DNA of 64,000 nucleotides from Lysinibacillus sp. JNUCC-52 (GTDB lineage Bacteria; Bacillota; Bacilli; Bacillales_A; Planococcaceae). Positions 18,396-26,894 of this stretch are shown here, in pieces. The position numbers were made by a program, and so were the translations under genes. The first letter of the stretch is position 1, and every line of letters starts with the position of its first letter. The stretch covers positions 3,566,001 to 3,630,000 of the forward strand of contig NZ_CP065546.1 in assembly GCF_015999545.1 (NCBI RefSeq), read 5' to 3'. The notes beneath the pieces are model-generated. The model was not told where the DNA came from. It worked only from the letters and a program-made list of their open reading frames with translations, and did no database searches.

Positions 18396-19100
18396 ATGGA
18401 CATCTTTGATTTACGCTGGGACATAGTTTGGAACTACCGTGATATGTTTATCCGTGGTATTGGTATAACAATCATCTTAACGCTCAGTGGTTATTTTGGT
18501 GGTATAATTTTAGGCTTACTATTAGGTTTAGGGAAAGTATCTAAAAATAAGTTTATTTACTGGCCATGTAAACTATATGTCGATTTATTCCGTGGGACAC
18601 CAATGCTAGTGCAAATATTATTAATTCATTTAGCGGTGATTCCAACGATTTTTGGCCATTCATTAGGATATATGGTGTCAGGTATAACTGCGCTTGTATT
18701 AAACTGTGCAGCCTATAATGCAGAAATATTCCGTGCGGGAATTCAAAGCATTGATAAAGGACAAATGGAGGCAGCGCGTTCACTTGGCCTAACACACAAT
18801 CAAGCGATGAAAAAAGTTATTTTACCACAGGCTTTCAGACGAATGATTCCACCACTTGGCAATGAATTTATTGCATTATTAAAAGACTCATCATTAGTAA
18901 CGGTTATTGCGGCGCCAGATATTTTATATGCAAGTAAAGTTGTGGCAGGTGCGAGCTTCCGTTTCTGGGAACCTTATATTGTAGCCGCATTGCTATACTT
19001 AGTTTTAACATATGTTGTGACAAAGGTAGTCGCGTTTATTGAAAAACGATTCAGCAACAGCTATATCCCTCGTAAAGCGGAAGGGAGAGAAGCAAGATGA
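18396..19100 (+). CDS. Amino-acid ABC transporter permease (HisM/GlnP type)
   Basis: The 234-residue membrane protein has about five hydrophobic segments and the EAA loop [20 protein letters not shown] that contacts the ATPase. The ATG at 18396 follows AGTAGGGG and is preferred over an upstream TTG at 18372. It lies 91 bp after the binding protein and overlaps the ATPase gene by 4 nt. Confidence 0.9.
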   Translation: MDIFDLRWDIVWNYRDMFIRGIGITIILTLSGYFGGIILGLLLGLGKVSKNKFIYWPCKLYVDLFRGTPMLVQILLIHLAVIPTIFGHSLGYMVSGITALVLNCAAYNAEIFRAGIQSIDKGQMEAARSLGLTHNQAMKKVILPQAFRRMIPPLGNEFIALLKDSSLVTVIAAPDILYASKVVAGASFRFWEPYIVAALLYLVLTYVVTKVVAFIEKRFSNSYIPRKAEGREAR

Positions 19101-19819
19101 TTAGAATTGAAAACTTACACAAATACTTCGGAAAACTGGAAGTATTAAAGGGCATCGATTATGAAATACATGAAAAGCAAGTTGTCTGTGTTATTGGACC
19201 TTCAGGATCAGGAAAAAGTACTTTTTTACGTTGCATAAATATGCTAGAAGAAGTGACAGATGGTGCAATTTATATTGAAAATGTGAAGGTAAATGGACCA
19301 AAAACGAATATCAATGCTATTCGAGCAGAGGTCGGAATGGTATTCCAACAATTTAATTTGTTCCCTCACATGAATGTCATTGATAATGTAACAATGGCAC
19401 CAATGCAAATTCGCAAAATGAACCGTGCAGATGCAGAGAAACTAGGGCATGAGTTACTGCAAAAGGTCGGGCTAGATAGTAAGGCTTACAACTTTCCTGA
19501 GCAGCTTTCAGGTGGACAACAGCAACGTGTAGCGATTGCAAGAGCATTAGCGATGAAACCTAAAGCTATTTTATTTGATGAGCCAACTTCCGCACTAGAT
19601 CCAGAAATGGTGAAAGAAGTATTAGATGTTATGAAAAATCTAGCGATTGAAGGAATGACAATGATTGTCGTGACACATGAAATGGGCTTTGCACGAGAAG
19701 TTGGAGATCGTGTTGTGTTTATGGATGGTGGCTATATCGTAGAAGAAGGAACACCAGAAGAACTCTTTGGTAACCCGAAAAATGAGCGGACCAAAGCATT
19801 TTTAGGAAAAGTTTTATAA
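19097..19819 (+). CDS. Amino-acid ABC transporter ATP-binding protein (GlnQ type)
   Basis: The 240-residue ATPase has Walker [10 protein letters not shown], a Q-loop in [10 protein letters not shown], signature LSGGQQQR, Walker B ILFDEP and the switch histidine in VVTHEMGFA. It is typical of polar amino-acid uptake systems. The start overlaps the permease stop (ATGA), and a terminator follows directly. Confidence 0.94.
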   Translation: MIRIENLHKYFGKLEVLKGIDYEIHEKQVVCVIGPSGSGKSTFLRCINMLEEVTDGAIYIENVKVNGPKTNINAIRAEVGMVFQQFNLFPHMNVIDNVTMAPMQIRKMNRADAEKLGHELLQKVGLDSKAYNFPEQLSGGQQQRVAIARALAMKPKAILFDEPTSALDPEMVKEVLDVMKNLAIEGMTMIVVTHEMGFAREVGDRVVFMDGGYIVEEGTPEELFGNPKNERTKAFLGKVL

Positions 19820-19828
19820 AAAAATGGG

Positions 19829-19866
19829 AAAAACCATTCAACGCATAAGCGATGAATGGTTTTTTT
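19829..19866. terminator. Bidirectional terminator between the ABC transporter and the cotF-like gene
   Basis: AAAAACCATTCA (19829-19840) pairs with TGAATGGTTTTT (19853-19864), with A and T runs on both sides. It serves both convergent genes. Confidence 0.85.
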
Positions 19867-19870
19867 GTAT

Positions 19871-20485
19871 TTAATGGAGGGGATTTGTAGTTGTTGCATA
19901 CGCATCAAGCATTGCACGCATATCTTGTTGCGTGTATTGTGGCACTTGATAATAGCCATGCTTATTTTGGTAAATAGATACTTCGTATGCCATCTCGATG
20001 CAGTTGGGAATACTATCAGCAACTACACGACGCACAACTGGATTTGTTGTTTCAGTTGCTGCTGCAGTCATACATTTAGCTGAACCTTTATGTGCACCAA
20101 GTAAGAAGCCTGAAATGACTTCATCATTGATTTCACTTGCATTTTGCATAGGCTTTTTCGGCTGAGAAGGCTTAATGCCATATTGGAAGTTGTTCCCTGT
20201 CTGCATTTCATAGCGACCAGTTGGAACAGAAGGATCATGCCCTGTTTTAAAAGATTCCACAATCGTATTGTACATACCGAGTGTGAAATTATATTGATTA
20301 TCTAAAATGCTAAGTAGTTCTGGGTCTTTTACTTGTGGACGTAAAATAATGGATAGGTTTAGTCCAGCGATTATTTCGCCAATCGTTTCATGCATGTCCA
20401 TAACTTCATGGCCACCATGATTAAGGCTTTGTTGTTGGTTAGGTGTTGTTGCATTGTTTTGTTCATTATAAAAAGATTGTGACAA
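19871..20485 (-). CDS. Spore coat protein, CotF-like
   Basis: This 204-residue protein has a Gln/Asn-rich N-terminus followed by a Coat F-type domain (GHEVMDMHETIGEIIAGLN, DNQYNFTLGMYNTIVESFKT, GFLLGAHKGSAKCMTAAA, VRRVVADSIPNCIEMAYEV). Such proteins are coat components made in the mother cell. The TTG start follows AGGAGG (complement of 20494-20499) by 8 nt. It is a strong hint that the organism sporulates. I could not identify a sigma-E or sigma-K promoter with confidence. Confidence 0.8.
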   Translation of the reverse strand: MSQSFYNEQNNATTPNQQQSLNHGGHEVMDMHETIGEIIAGLNLSIILRPQVKDPELLSILDNQYNFTLGMYNTIVESFKTGHDPSVPTGRYEMQTGNNFQYGIKPSQPKKPMQNASEINDEVISGFLLGAHKGSAKCMTAAATETTNPVVRRVVADSIPNCIEMAYEVSIYQNKHGYYQVPQYTQQDMRAMLDAYATTTNPLH

Positions 20486-20644
20486 AAAAAACGCCTCCTG
20501 AATGGTTTAGTTTGTTGCAGTAGTTAGTATGCCTTGCAAGTACTATTTCATACGATATAAATCCGTTTGCATATATTTAGCATAGCGATGTTTTTTTGCA
20601 ACACATTAGAGGTATAACAAAAGAAAGTTAAGGAGGATAAAAAA

Positions 20645-21226
20645 TTGAAAAAATTACTTGGACCAGTAGGGATAATCGTTATTATTTTAGCTGTATTAGC
20701 TTTACTATTTATTCCAAAATACAATAGTCTTGTAACCGCGGAGGAAAATGTTGACTCGAAGTGGGCTCAAGTCGAAAATCAGCTACAACGCCGTTATGAT
20801 TTAATTCCGAATTTAGTGGAATCTGTAAAAGGGTACGCAAATCACGAGCAAGATGTCATTACTAGCATTACGGAGGCGCGTGCACAAATGGGCAATGCAC
20901 AAACACCCGAGGAACAAGCGAGTGCAAATGATGCGTTAAACGGCGCACTTAGTCGATTACTTGTAGTCGTAGAAAATTATCCGAATTTAAAAGCCGATGC
21001 AAATTTCCGTCAATTAATGGATGAACTGGCGGGGACAGAAAATCGACTAGCAGTAGCACGTGAGGATTACAATAATGAAGTACAAGGCTTTAATAAAAAA
21101 GTAAAACGCTTCCCAGGGAATATTATTGCAGGTATGTTTGGCTTCGAACAAAAGGAATACTTTAAGGCAGCGGCTGGAGCTGAAAAAGCACCTGCAGTAG
21201 ATTTTAGTGATTCGGGTAAACAATAA
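20645..21226 (+). CDS. LemA family protein
   Basis: The 193-residue protein has one N-terminal membrane segment (residues about 4-24) and the LemA core (ENVDSKWAQVENQLQRRYDL, IPNLVESVKGYANHE, YNNEVQGFNKKVKRFPGNII). Its biochemical function is unknown. The TTG start follows AGGAGGA by 7 nt. It overlaps the TPM-domain gene by one base (TAATG), a pairing common in bacteria. Confidence 0.92.
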   Translation: MKKLLGPVGIIVIILAVLALLFIPKYNSLVTAEENVDSKWAQVENQLQRRYDLIPNLVESVKGYANHEQDVITSITEARAQMGNAQTPEEQASANDALNGALSRLLVVVENYPNLKADANFRQLMDELAGTENRLAVAREDYNNEVQGFNKKVKRFPGNIIAGMFGFEQKEYFKAAAGAEKAPAVDFSDSGKQ

Positions 21227-21984
21227 TGAAACGGTTGACAGTAACGCTTTTAGTTGCGTGTTTTATGTGGTTTGTTACAGCTAACAGCGCACTAGCACAG
21301 TTGCCCACACCAATGAAAAATACGTACATCCATGATTTTGCGAATGTGCTTTCAAGTTCTGTAAAGGAAGAACTTAATCATTATTCAGAGCAATTAGATA
21401 AAGGCACAGGTGCTGAAATAATGATTGTTACAATGGATAGCATTCAAGGGCAAGACCCAAAAATGTATGCCACGCAATTAATTCGTGCATGGGGTATTGG
21501 AGATGCAAAGAAAAATAATGGTGTTCTGCTATTGGCTACATTTGGGCAAGGACAAGGAAATAATGATGTAGTCATTGCTGTTGGTCAAGGTTTAGAGGGA
21601 GCGTTACCAGATGGAAAATTAGGACGTATTTTAGATGATGCTTTTTATCCATCTGCAAGTACAGGTGAAGTCGATCAAGCTTTTCAAGCGACATATGCTG
21701 AATTATTTCAAACAGTAGCTAAAGAATATAATTGGGATGGAGAGATGCCGACACAAGCAGTGGAGGATGAGTCAATGCCCAATTGGCTATTTGTGTTACT
21801 CGTTATTTTAGTGCTTGTTTTCATTATCTTCTCAAATGGCGGAGGCGGACCACGTTCAAGGGGACGCGGAGGTTATCCAGGAGGATTTGGCGGCGGTTTT
21901 GGTAGAGGTGGTTCCAGCGGCGGCGGGTTCGGTGGCTTTGGAGGCGGATCATCTGCAGGCGGCGGAGCAAGCCGAAAGTTTTAA
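21226..21984 (+). CDS. TPM-domain membrane protein (YgcG/DUF477 family)
   Basis: The 252-residue protein has a signal peptide, a TPM domain (YIHDFANVLSSSVKEELNHY, GTGAEIMIVTMDSI, RAWGIGDAKKNNGVLLLA) and a C-terminal membrane helix near residue 180-200. It ends in a glycine-rich tail of GGFGGG-type repeats with SAGGGASRKF at the end, a usual organisation. It is coupled to lemA, so the two likely form a membrane complex. The function is unknown, although some TPM domains have phosphatase activity. Confidence 0.88.
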   Translation: MKRLTVTLLVACFMWFVTANSALAQLPTPMKNTYIHDFANVLSSSVKEELNHYSEQLDKGTGAEIMIVTMDSIQGQDPKMYATQLIRAWGIGDAKKNNGVLLLATFGQGQGNNDVVIAVGQGLEGALPDGKLGRILDDAFYPSASTGEVDQAFQATYAELFQTVAKEYNWDGEMPTQAVEDESMPNWLFVLLVILVLVFIIFSNGGGGPRSRGRGGYPGGFGGGFGRGGSSGGGFGGFGGGSSAGGGASRKF

Positions 21985-21990
21985 TTGTGT

Positions 21991-22037
21991 GAGTGACTGG
22001 CACAATTTAAGTGCCAGTCACTCAAACAATTCTGAAT
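21991..22037. repeat. Short hairpin repeat after the TPM gene
   Basis: GAGTGACTGGCAC (21991-22003) pairs perfectly with GTGCCAGTCACTC (22011-22023) around AATTTAA, followed by AAACAATTCTGAAT. It has no T run, so it is not a classical terminator. It belongs to the short repeat family. Confidence 0.75.
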
Positions 22038-22040
22038 ACT

Positions 22041-22151
22041 GAAAATCCACGAAGACTCCTGCGGGAACGCACGTAATCTAAGACGCAACAAAGCGCGCAT
22101 AAGCAAGGGTTGTGGCTTATGCTGTGCCCACGGAAAGCGAAGTGGATTTTA
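22041..22151. repeat. Long intergenic palindromic repeat
   Basis: The ends GAAAATCCAC (22041-22050) and GTGGATTTT (22142-22150) are inverted. The core has CTCCTGCGGGAACG, TAAGACGCAACA and GCCCACGGAAAGCG. It is in the same orientation as the copy at 2551. A short-repeat half (AAGTGCCAGTCACTC) follows at 22169-22183. Confidence 0.8.
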
Positions 22152-22196
22152 ACGCTATAAAAGAAACTAAATTGTTTAAGTGCCAGTCACTCAAAC

Positions 22197-22228
22197 AAAG
22201 GACTTTCCATAATAGGAGGGTCCTTTTT
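22197..22228 (+). terminator. Terminator before the S9 peptidase gene
   Basis: AAAGGAC (22197-22203) pairs with GTCCTTT (22220-22226), followed by T residues. It probably ends the lemA-TPM transcript beyond the repeats. Confidence 0.6.
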
Positions 22229-22268
22229 AATTGGATAAAAAGGATAAATAAATAATTATTATCATTTA

Positions 22269-22296
22269 TTGACAAATTAACTAATTTTGTTATAAT
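22269..22296 (+). promoter_or_regulatory. Sigma-A promoter of the S9 peptidase
   Basis: A consensus TTGACA (22269-22274) and a consensus TATAAT (22291-22296) are separated by 16 nt, about 55 nt before the TTG start. It should be a strong promoter. Confidence 0.75.
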
Positions 22297-22348
22297 TTCA
22301 TTGTATCGACAAACGATATAACGAACACTGATATAAGGAGGAATTACT

Positions 22349-24625
22349 TTGAAAAAAAGATTTTTGTCAGCATCTTTAGCGGTCATTTTAACAGCCTCTG
22401 TTGTTTATCCTGTTTCCGTACAGGAAGTTCGTGCTGCTAATGAAACTAGCAACATTACTATTGCACAAGAGGAACGCCTAACAGCAAAAGAATTTCTTGA
22501 TTTAGCTGTAACATCTTTAACATTCCAACATGGCTCAGAATCAATGCGTCAAGAAGTGATTAATAAGTGGGTTAAAGACGGGGAATTAGACAACTTAAGT
22601 AGTGCAATTAAACGTAATGAAGCCGCACGAATTTTAGTAAGAGCGCTTGAGAAAGAAGAAAAAGAAGTAACACTAGCAGACTATCTGGAAAAAGCAAATA
22701 AGCTAGGCTTATTTAATAGCATTTCAGAAAATAGTGAAACAATTTCTAAACAAGACGCTACTAAAATATTTACTACATTTAAGAGTTTAAAAAACGGTGC
22801 TAGTAACGAAGGTGTTAACGAAATTTCTGTAGAGGATTTTATGAAAAATCCAGGAAACTTCGGTTATCAGCTTTCACCAGATGGTAATTACATTACATTT
22901 GCATCATCCTGGGAAAGCCGTTCAAATGTTTTCGTGAAAAAAATGAATGATGATAGTGAACCAGTTCGTGTATCTAATTCAAAGGATCGTGATATTGCAG
23001 GATTCTTCTGGAAAGATGATACATTGCTTTATGCGAAAGATAAAGGTGGAGATGAAAACTTCCACATTTATTCTTCTACATTTAACGGTACAGAAGAAAA
23101 AGATTTAACGCCTTATCCAGGTGTAACTGTAGGAGTATTAAGTAGTTTACAAGGTGTTAAAGATGAAATTTTAATTATGATGAACAAAGAAGATGCAACA
23201 GTCTTTGATGTGTACAAGCTAAATGTTAAGACAGGCGAAACAAAACATGTTGCAAAAAATCCTGGTAACGTTGCAGATTGGTTAGCTGACCGTGATGGCA
23301 ATATTCGTATAGCTGTAGTTTCAGATGGTGTAGAAGGTATGATTCTATATCGTGACACAGAAAAAGACGAATTTAAGCCGTTTATTGAAATGGCTGCGGG
23401 CGATGAAGTGACGCCACTAGCTTTCTCTAAAGATAATAAGCATATTTACGCAACTTCAAATAAAGGTAGAGATAAAGTAGAAGTAGTGAAATATGATCTT
23501 GAAGGTAATGAAGAAGTCATTATGTCGAACGAAGAAGTAGATGTAACTGGTGTATTATATAGTGGTGAGCAAGATAAAATTTTATACGGTGCATATGTAA
23601 CGGATAAGGTACATTATCAATTCTTCGATGAAGATTTTGAGAAGTTATTCCGCAAAATTCAAGACAAGCTAGGCGTTGAAGAAAGTGAACTAGGCATCAA
23701 CGACTACAATAAAGAAATGACGAAATTCATCGTCAGCGTGTCTAGTGACACAGTGTATGGCAAATATTACTACTATGACTCAACTACAGATGAAATGACA
23801 GAGCTAGCAACATTAAGTCCTTGGTTAAAGTCAGAAGAGCTTGCAGAAATGCATCCTGTTTCTTATAAGAGTCGTGATGGTTTAACAATTAACGGTTATT
23901 TAACATTACCGAAAAACAAAGAAGCAAAAGATTTACCGCTTATCGTGAATCCACACGGTGGACCATGGGCTCGTGATATGTGGGGCTTTAACCCAGAAGT
24001 GCAGCTACTTGCAAACCGAGGCTATGCTGTACTACAAGTGAATTTCCGTTCATCTACTGGTTACGGAAAAGAATTTTTACAAGCTGGTAATAAGCAATGG
24101 GGTCTAAAAATTCAGGATGATATTACAGATGGCGTGCAATGGGCAATCGATCAAGGGATTGCTGACCCTGACCGCATCGGTATTTATGGTGCATCATTTG
24201 GAGGTTACGCAACATTAGCTGGTATTGCGTTTACACCAGATTTATATGCAGCAGCAGTTGACTATGTTGGTGTATCAAATATTTTCACATTACTAGATAC
24301 AGTCCCACCATATTGGGAAACTATGCGTAATATGTTCTATGAGCGTGTAGGGCATCCAGAGAAAGACAAAGATCTGTTAACAGCAGTTTCGCCAGTCTTC
24401 CATGTGGATAAAATTAAAACACCATTATTTGTTGCGCAAGGTGCAAACGATCCGCGTGTAAATCAGGCAGAATCTGATCAAATCGTTGAAGCGTTACGTG
24501 CAAGAGGCGTGGATGTAGAGTACATGCTGAAAGACAATGAAGGACATGGCTTCCAAAACGAAGAAAACCGCATTGAATTCTATAATGCGATGGTTAAATT
24601 CTTTGATAGCCATTTAAAAAAATAA
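22349..24625 (+). CDS. Secreted S9 family peptidase (prolyl oligopeptidase type)
   Basis: This 758-residue protein has a Sec signal peptide (MKKRFLSASLAVILTASVVY and onwards to about residue 33), an N-terminal region with S-layer-like alpha segments, a beta-propeller-like central part and a C-terminal alpha/beta-hydrolase domain. The catalytic triad is Ser616 in GASFGGY, Asp701 in GANDPRVNQ and His733 in EGHGF. The nearest described relatives are acylaminoacyl or dipeptidyl peptidases of family S9C. AAGGAGG lies 7 nt before the TTG start. The product is probably extracellular or wall-associated. Confidence 0.9.
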   Translation: MKKRFLSASLAVILTASVVYPVSVQEVRAANETSNITIAQEERLTAKEFLDLAVTSLTFQHGSESMRQEVINKWVKDGELDNLSSAIKRNEAARILVRALEKEEKEVTLADYLEKANKLGLFNSISENSETISKQDATKIFTTFKSLKNGASNEGVNEISVEDFMKNPGNFGYQLSPDGNYITFASSWESRSNVFVKKMNDDSEPVRVSNSKDRDIAGFFWKDDTLLYAKDKGGDENFHIYSSTFNGTEEKDLTPYPGVTVGVLSSLQGVKDEILIMMNKEDATVFDVYKLNVKTGETKHVAKNPGNVADWLADRDGNIRIAVVSDGVEGMILYRDTEKDEFKPFIEMAAGDEVTPLAFSKDNKHIYATSNKGRDKVEVVKYDLEGNEEVIMSNEEVDVTGVLYSGEQDKILYGAYVTDKVHYQFFDEDFEKLFRKIQDKLGVEESELGINDYNKEMTKFIVSVSSDTVYGKYYYYDSTTDEMTELATLSPWLKSEELAEMHPVSYKSRDGLTINGYLTLPKNKEAKDLPLIVNPHGGPWARDMWGFNPEVQLLANRGYAVLQVNFRSSTGYGKEFLQAGNKQWGLKIQDDITDGVQWAIDQGIADPDRIGIYGASFGGYATLAGIAFTPDLYAAAVDYVGVSNIFTLLDTVPPYWETMRNMFYERVGHPEKDKDLLTAVSPVFHVDKIKTPLFVAQGANDPRVNQAESDQIVEALRARGVDVEYMLKDNEGHGFQNEENRIEFYNAMVKFFDSHLKK

Positions 24626-24634
24626 CGATAATGA

Positions 24635-24670
24635 GGCTGTGCAGAAATTTTACTTGCACAGTCTTTTTTC
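24635..24670 (+). terminator. Terminator of the S9 peptidase
   Basis: GGCTGTGCA (24635-24643) pairs with TGCACAGTC (24655-24663), including one G-U pair, followed by six T. Confidence 0.8.
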
Positions 24671-24689
24671 ATTTAAATATATATAAGCC

Positions 24690-24906
24690 ATCGATTTCCG
24701 CGGGCCCAGGTATGCCAGGCACTCAAATTGTTTGAGTGCCTGGCACTTAATGAGCAACTCCTAAATAGTAGATATCCACTTTGCTTTCCGCTCAGCGCTC
24801 TGGAGCCACAATCCTCATGAGCACGCGGTTTGTTGTGTCTTACTTTACTTGGTAAACTTTAATAGGAGTGGCATGAGAATTCAGAATTGTTTGAGTGCCT
24901 GACACC
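24690..24906. repeat. Repeat cluster: perfect short hairpin plus degenerate long repeat
   Basis: TGCCAGGCACTCAAA (24713-24727) pairs perfectly with TTTGAGTGCCTGGCA (24731-24745). A degenerate long repeat in inverse orientation follows (TATCCACTTTGCTTTCCGCTC, GCACGCGGTTTGTTG, TGTCTTAC) to about 24860. A second short-repeat half, AATTGTTTGAGTGCCTGACAC, lies at 24886-24906. Confidence 0.7.
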
Positions 24907-24930
24907 TAAATAGGAAGGGGTTGTGTGTAA

Positions 24931-25167
24931 ATGAATGTGAAATTTTTTAGTCGTTTGCATTGTGAGCTTTGTGTAGAAGGCTTACGTACATTAAAGCTTG
25001 TTCAAGAAGAACTGGATTTCTCAATTGACATCATCGATATAGAAAAAGACGATGCAGTACACGAAAAATATATGCTGATGATACCCGTTGTTGAAAAGGA
25101 CGGAGAAGTCATCCAATATGGCAATTTAGACTATGTAACGTTGATGGAACATTTGTGCAGTGAATAA
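24931..25167 (+). CDS. Glutaredoxin/thioredoxin-like small protein
   Basis: This 78-residue protein has a thioredoxin-fold pattern: MNVKFFSRLHCELC with a CxxC (HCELC), a beta strand IDIIDIEKDD and the cis-Pro region MIPVVEKDGE. It is close to the DUF836/glutaredoxin-like group. It is likely a cytoplasmic disulfide reductase of unknown partner. AAGGGG lies upstream, and it is monocistronic. Confidence 0.82.
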   Translation: MNVKFFSRLHCELCVEGLRTLKLVQEELDFSIDIIDIEKDDAVHEKYMLMIPVVEKDGEVIQYGNLDYVTLMEHLCSE

Positions 25168-25208
25168 CGTGTATTCCGATGAAATGAACGTACATAATTC
25201 AATCGTAA

Positions 25209-25246
25209 AAAATTCGTTTTTCACCAAGTGAAAAGCGGATTTTTTG
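25209..25246 (+). terminator. Terminator after the glutaredoxin-like gene
   Basis: A long imperfect stem with TTTTTCAC-CAA-GTGAAAA at its centre (25217-25234) is followed by TTTTTTG. Confidence 0.75.
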
Positions 25247-25327
25247 TTTTCTTCTATAGATATAATTAAACCTGCAATTTGCGTTATTCACAAATTGTTC
25301 AATGAAAGCGTTATGAATATGAACAGT

Positions 25328-25345
25328 TTGTGAAGAACTTCACAC
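25328..25345. promoter_or_regulatory. Rex-like operator
   Basis: TTGTGAA-GAAC-TTCACAC at 25328-25345 matches the redox repressor Rex consensus TTGTGAAnnnnTTCACAA at 13 of 14 fixed positions. A further half-site TTCACAA lies at about 25287-25293. The next gene downstream is the 40-residue ORF at 25479. Otherwise 25168-25478 holds only the terminator. Confidence 0.4.
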
Positions 25346-25478
25346 AAAGCTTTCTTTTTGAAAAAATTGGAGTAGAATAGGAATCAAGTAAGAGGTTGTT
25401 ATAAAACAGTTAATCAAAAGTATCACATATTTACGTGGTTGTTATATTACAAAAATAAACTTAAAGGGAGATTTGACT

Positions 25479-25601
25479 ATGTGGGTTATTACAGTATTTG
25501 AACAAAAGGACGTACGTATTTTTGAATACACAAACAAAACGGAAGCAACAAAAGCTTTAGCAGGCTTCAAGAAAAACGCCGTACTATCTTTCACTAAATA
25601 A
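25479..25601 (+). CDS. Small hypothetical protein (40 residues)
   Basis: The reading frame MWVITVFEQKDVRIFEYTNK continues for 20 more residues to LSFTK and stops at 25599. AAGGGAG lies about 9 nt before the ATG and a strong terminator starts 10 nt after the stop, so it is a complete one-gene unit. The pattern of beta strands and a KTEATKAL helix recalls short Bacillus proteins of unknown function. It is too short for automated ORF calls using a 60-residue limit. Confidence 0.75.
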   Translation: MWVITVFEQKDVRIFEYTNKTEATKALAGFKKNAVLSFTK

Positions 25602-25611
25602 TAACATGCAG

Positions 25612-25647
25612 TCCCGCAGCCAAAAGAATTGGTTGCGGGATTTTTTA
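25612..25647 (+). terminator. Terminator of the 40-residue gene
   Basis: TCCCGCAGCCAA (25612-25623) pairs with TTGGTTGCGGGA (25629-25640) with one G-U pair, followed by TTTTTT. Confidence 0.9.
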
Positions 25648-25725
25648 TTTTCACGAACAACAATTTTTACAAACCATATGATAACGTGTATAAAGTTTGT
25701 AAAAGCAAACCATTCCATTATTTAC

Positions 25726-25805
25726 TTGCTCTTTTTTATAAACCATATTATAATAAAATTACAAGTGGGACACAATTTTATATAGTGGGTTAAAAGTTGT
25801 CCCAC
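25726..25805 (+). promoter_or_regulatory. cggR-gap operon promoter and CggR-type operator
   Basis: TTGCTC (25726-25731) and TATAAT (25749-25754) are 17 nt apart. Just downstream of the expected start, GTGGGACA (25765-25772) is inverted at 25798-25805 (TGTCCCAC), with AATTTT/AAAAGTT extensions inside and a further GTGGG half at 25785. GGGAC half-sites placed downstream of the start match the known CggR operator pattern of B. subtilis. Confidence 0.7.
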
Positions 25806-25829
25806 TAAAGTGAGAGGGAGTAGATATTT

Positions 25830-26858
25830 ATGTTAACTGTTCCTGAGGCACAGCAAAGACTACTTCCAGAAATGAATCCACTTCTACAATCGAGATACCG
25901 TATTTTGCAATCGGTTCAGTTAATGCAACCAATTGGGAGACGAACACTAGCGGAGTCACTCAAAATGACAGAGCGTGAAATCCGTAAAGAAACAGATATT
26001 TTACGTGATCAAGGGTTATTAGATTCCCAAAAGTCGGGTATGGTATGTACGAGTGATGGTGAATTAGTTATTGAACAGCTTAGAGCATTAGTATATGAAT
26101 GGTCTGGTCTAACGCAGCTTGGTAAAACGCTCGAAAACCATTTAGGACTACAGCATGTGCTAGTTGTTCCAGGTGATTATAACGATGACGAAACCGTATT
26201 AACATTGCTTGGAAAAGAGGCGGCACAGCAATTTCTTTCGACTATTGCTAATGAGCAAGTTGTAGCTGTTACTGGAGGAAAGTCAGTCGCTTCGCTAGCG
26301 CAGTTTTTACAACCAGTCGATGGTAACCACAATGTAACATTTGTTGCTGCTCGTGGCGGAATCGGACATGAAATGCAAATGCAGGCTAATACACTCGTTG
26401 CAACATTTGCTATGCAGATGGAAGCCCAGTACCGTACATTGTTTTTACCTGAGCATTTAAGTGAACAGGCATATCAGGCAATGTTAACGGAGCCAATGGT
26501 GACAGAAATCATGGCTTATTATGACCGTGCTGATTGCGTTATTCATGGTATCGGCTCTGCTGAAGAAATGGCGATTCGTCGTAATTCATCAGCCGAAGAT
26601 TTGCGTATTCTCGAGGAAAAAGGGGCTGTCAGTGAGGCGTTCGGTTATTATTTTAACGCCGAAGGAGACATTGTGCATCGTATTCGTACGATTGGCATTC
26701 AACTTGAACAAGTTGAAAAATGTAAGCATATTATTGCGGTTGCAGCAGGAAAACAAAAGGTGAATGCAATGCTATCTTACTTTAAGGTAGCGCCGAAGCA
26801 GACGATTTTTATAACAGATGAGGCTGCTGCGAAAGCAATCGCTGAACGTTTACTGTAA
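25830..26858 (+). CDS. cggR: Central glycolytic genes regulator
   Basis: This 342-residue SorC/DeoR-type repressor has an N-terminal helix-turn-helix (MQPIGRRTLAESLKMTEREI) and a C-terminal sugar-phosphate effector domain (VAVTGGKSVASLAQFL, AARGGIGHEMQMQAN, VIHGIGSAEEM). In B. subtilis CggR represses the gapA operon and is released by fructose-1,6-bisphosphate. It is the first gene of a six-gene glycolytic cluster with an operator-like dyad in front. Confidence 0.94.
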   Translation: MLTVPEAQQRLLPEMNPLLQSRYRILQSVQLMQPIGRRTLAESLKMTEREIRKETDILRDQGLLDSQKSGMVCTSDGELVIEQLRALVYEWSGLTQLGKTLENHLGLQHVLVVPGDYNDDETVLTLLGKEAAQQFLSTIANEQVVAVTGGKSVASLAQFLQPVDGNHNVTFVAARGGIGHEMQMQANTLVATFAMQMEAQYRTLFLPEHLSEQAYQAMLTEPMVTEIMAYYDRADCVIHGIGSAEEMAIRRNSSAEDLRILEEKGAVSEAFGYYFNAEGDIVHRIRTIGIQLEQVEKCKHIIAVAAGKQKVNAMLSYFKVAPKQTIFITDEAAAKAIAERLL

Positions 26859-26894
26859 AAATAAATCAATAAAACATTATTGGAGGAATTAACA

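Noticed and set aside
22240..22275. Fur-box-like AT stretch (AATAATTATTATCATTTA) before the S9 peptidase
   Set aside because: Only a partial match to GATAATGATAATCATTATC in a very AT-rich region; no iron-related gene follows.
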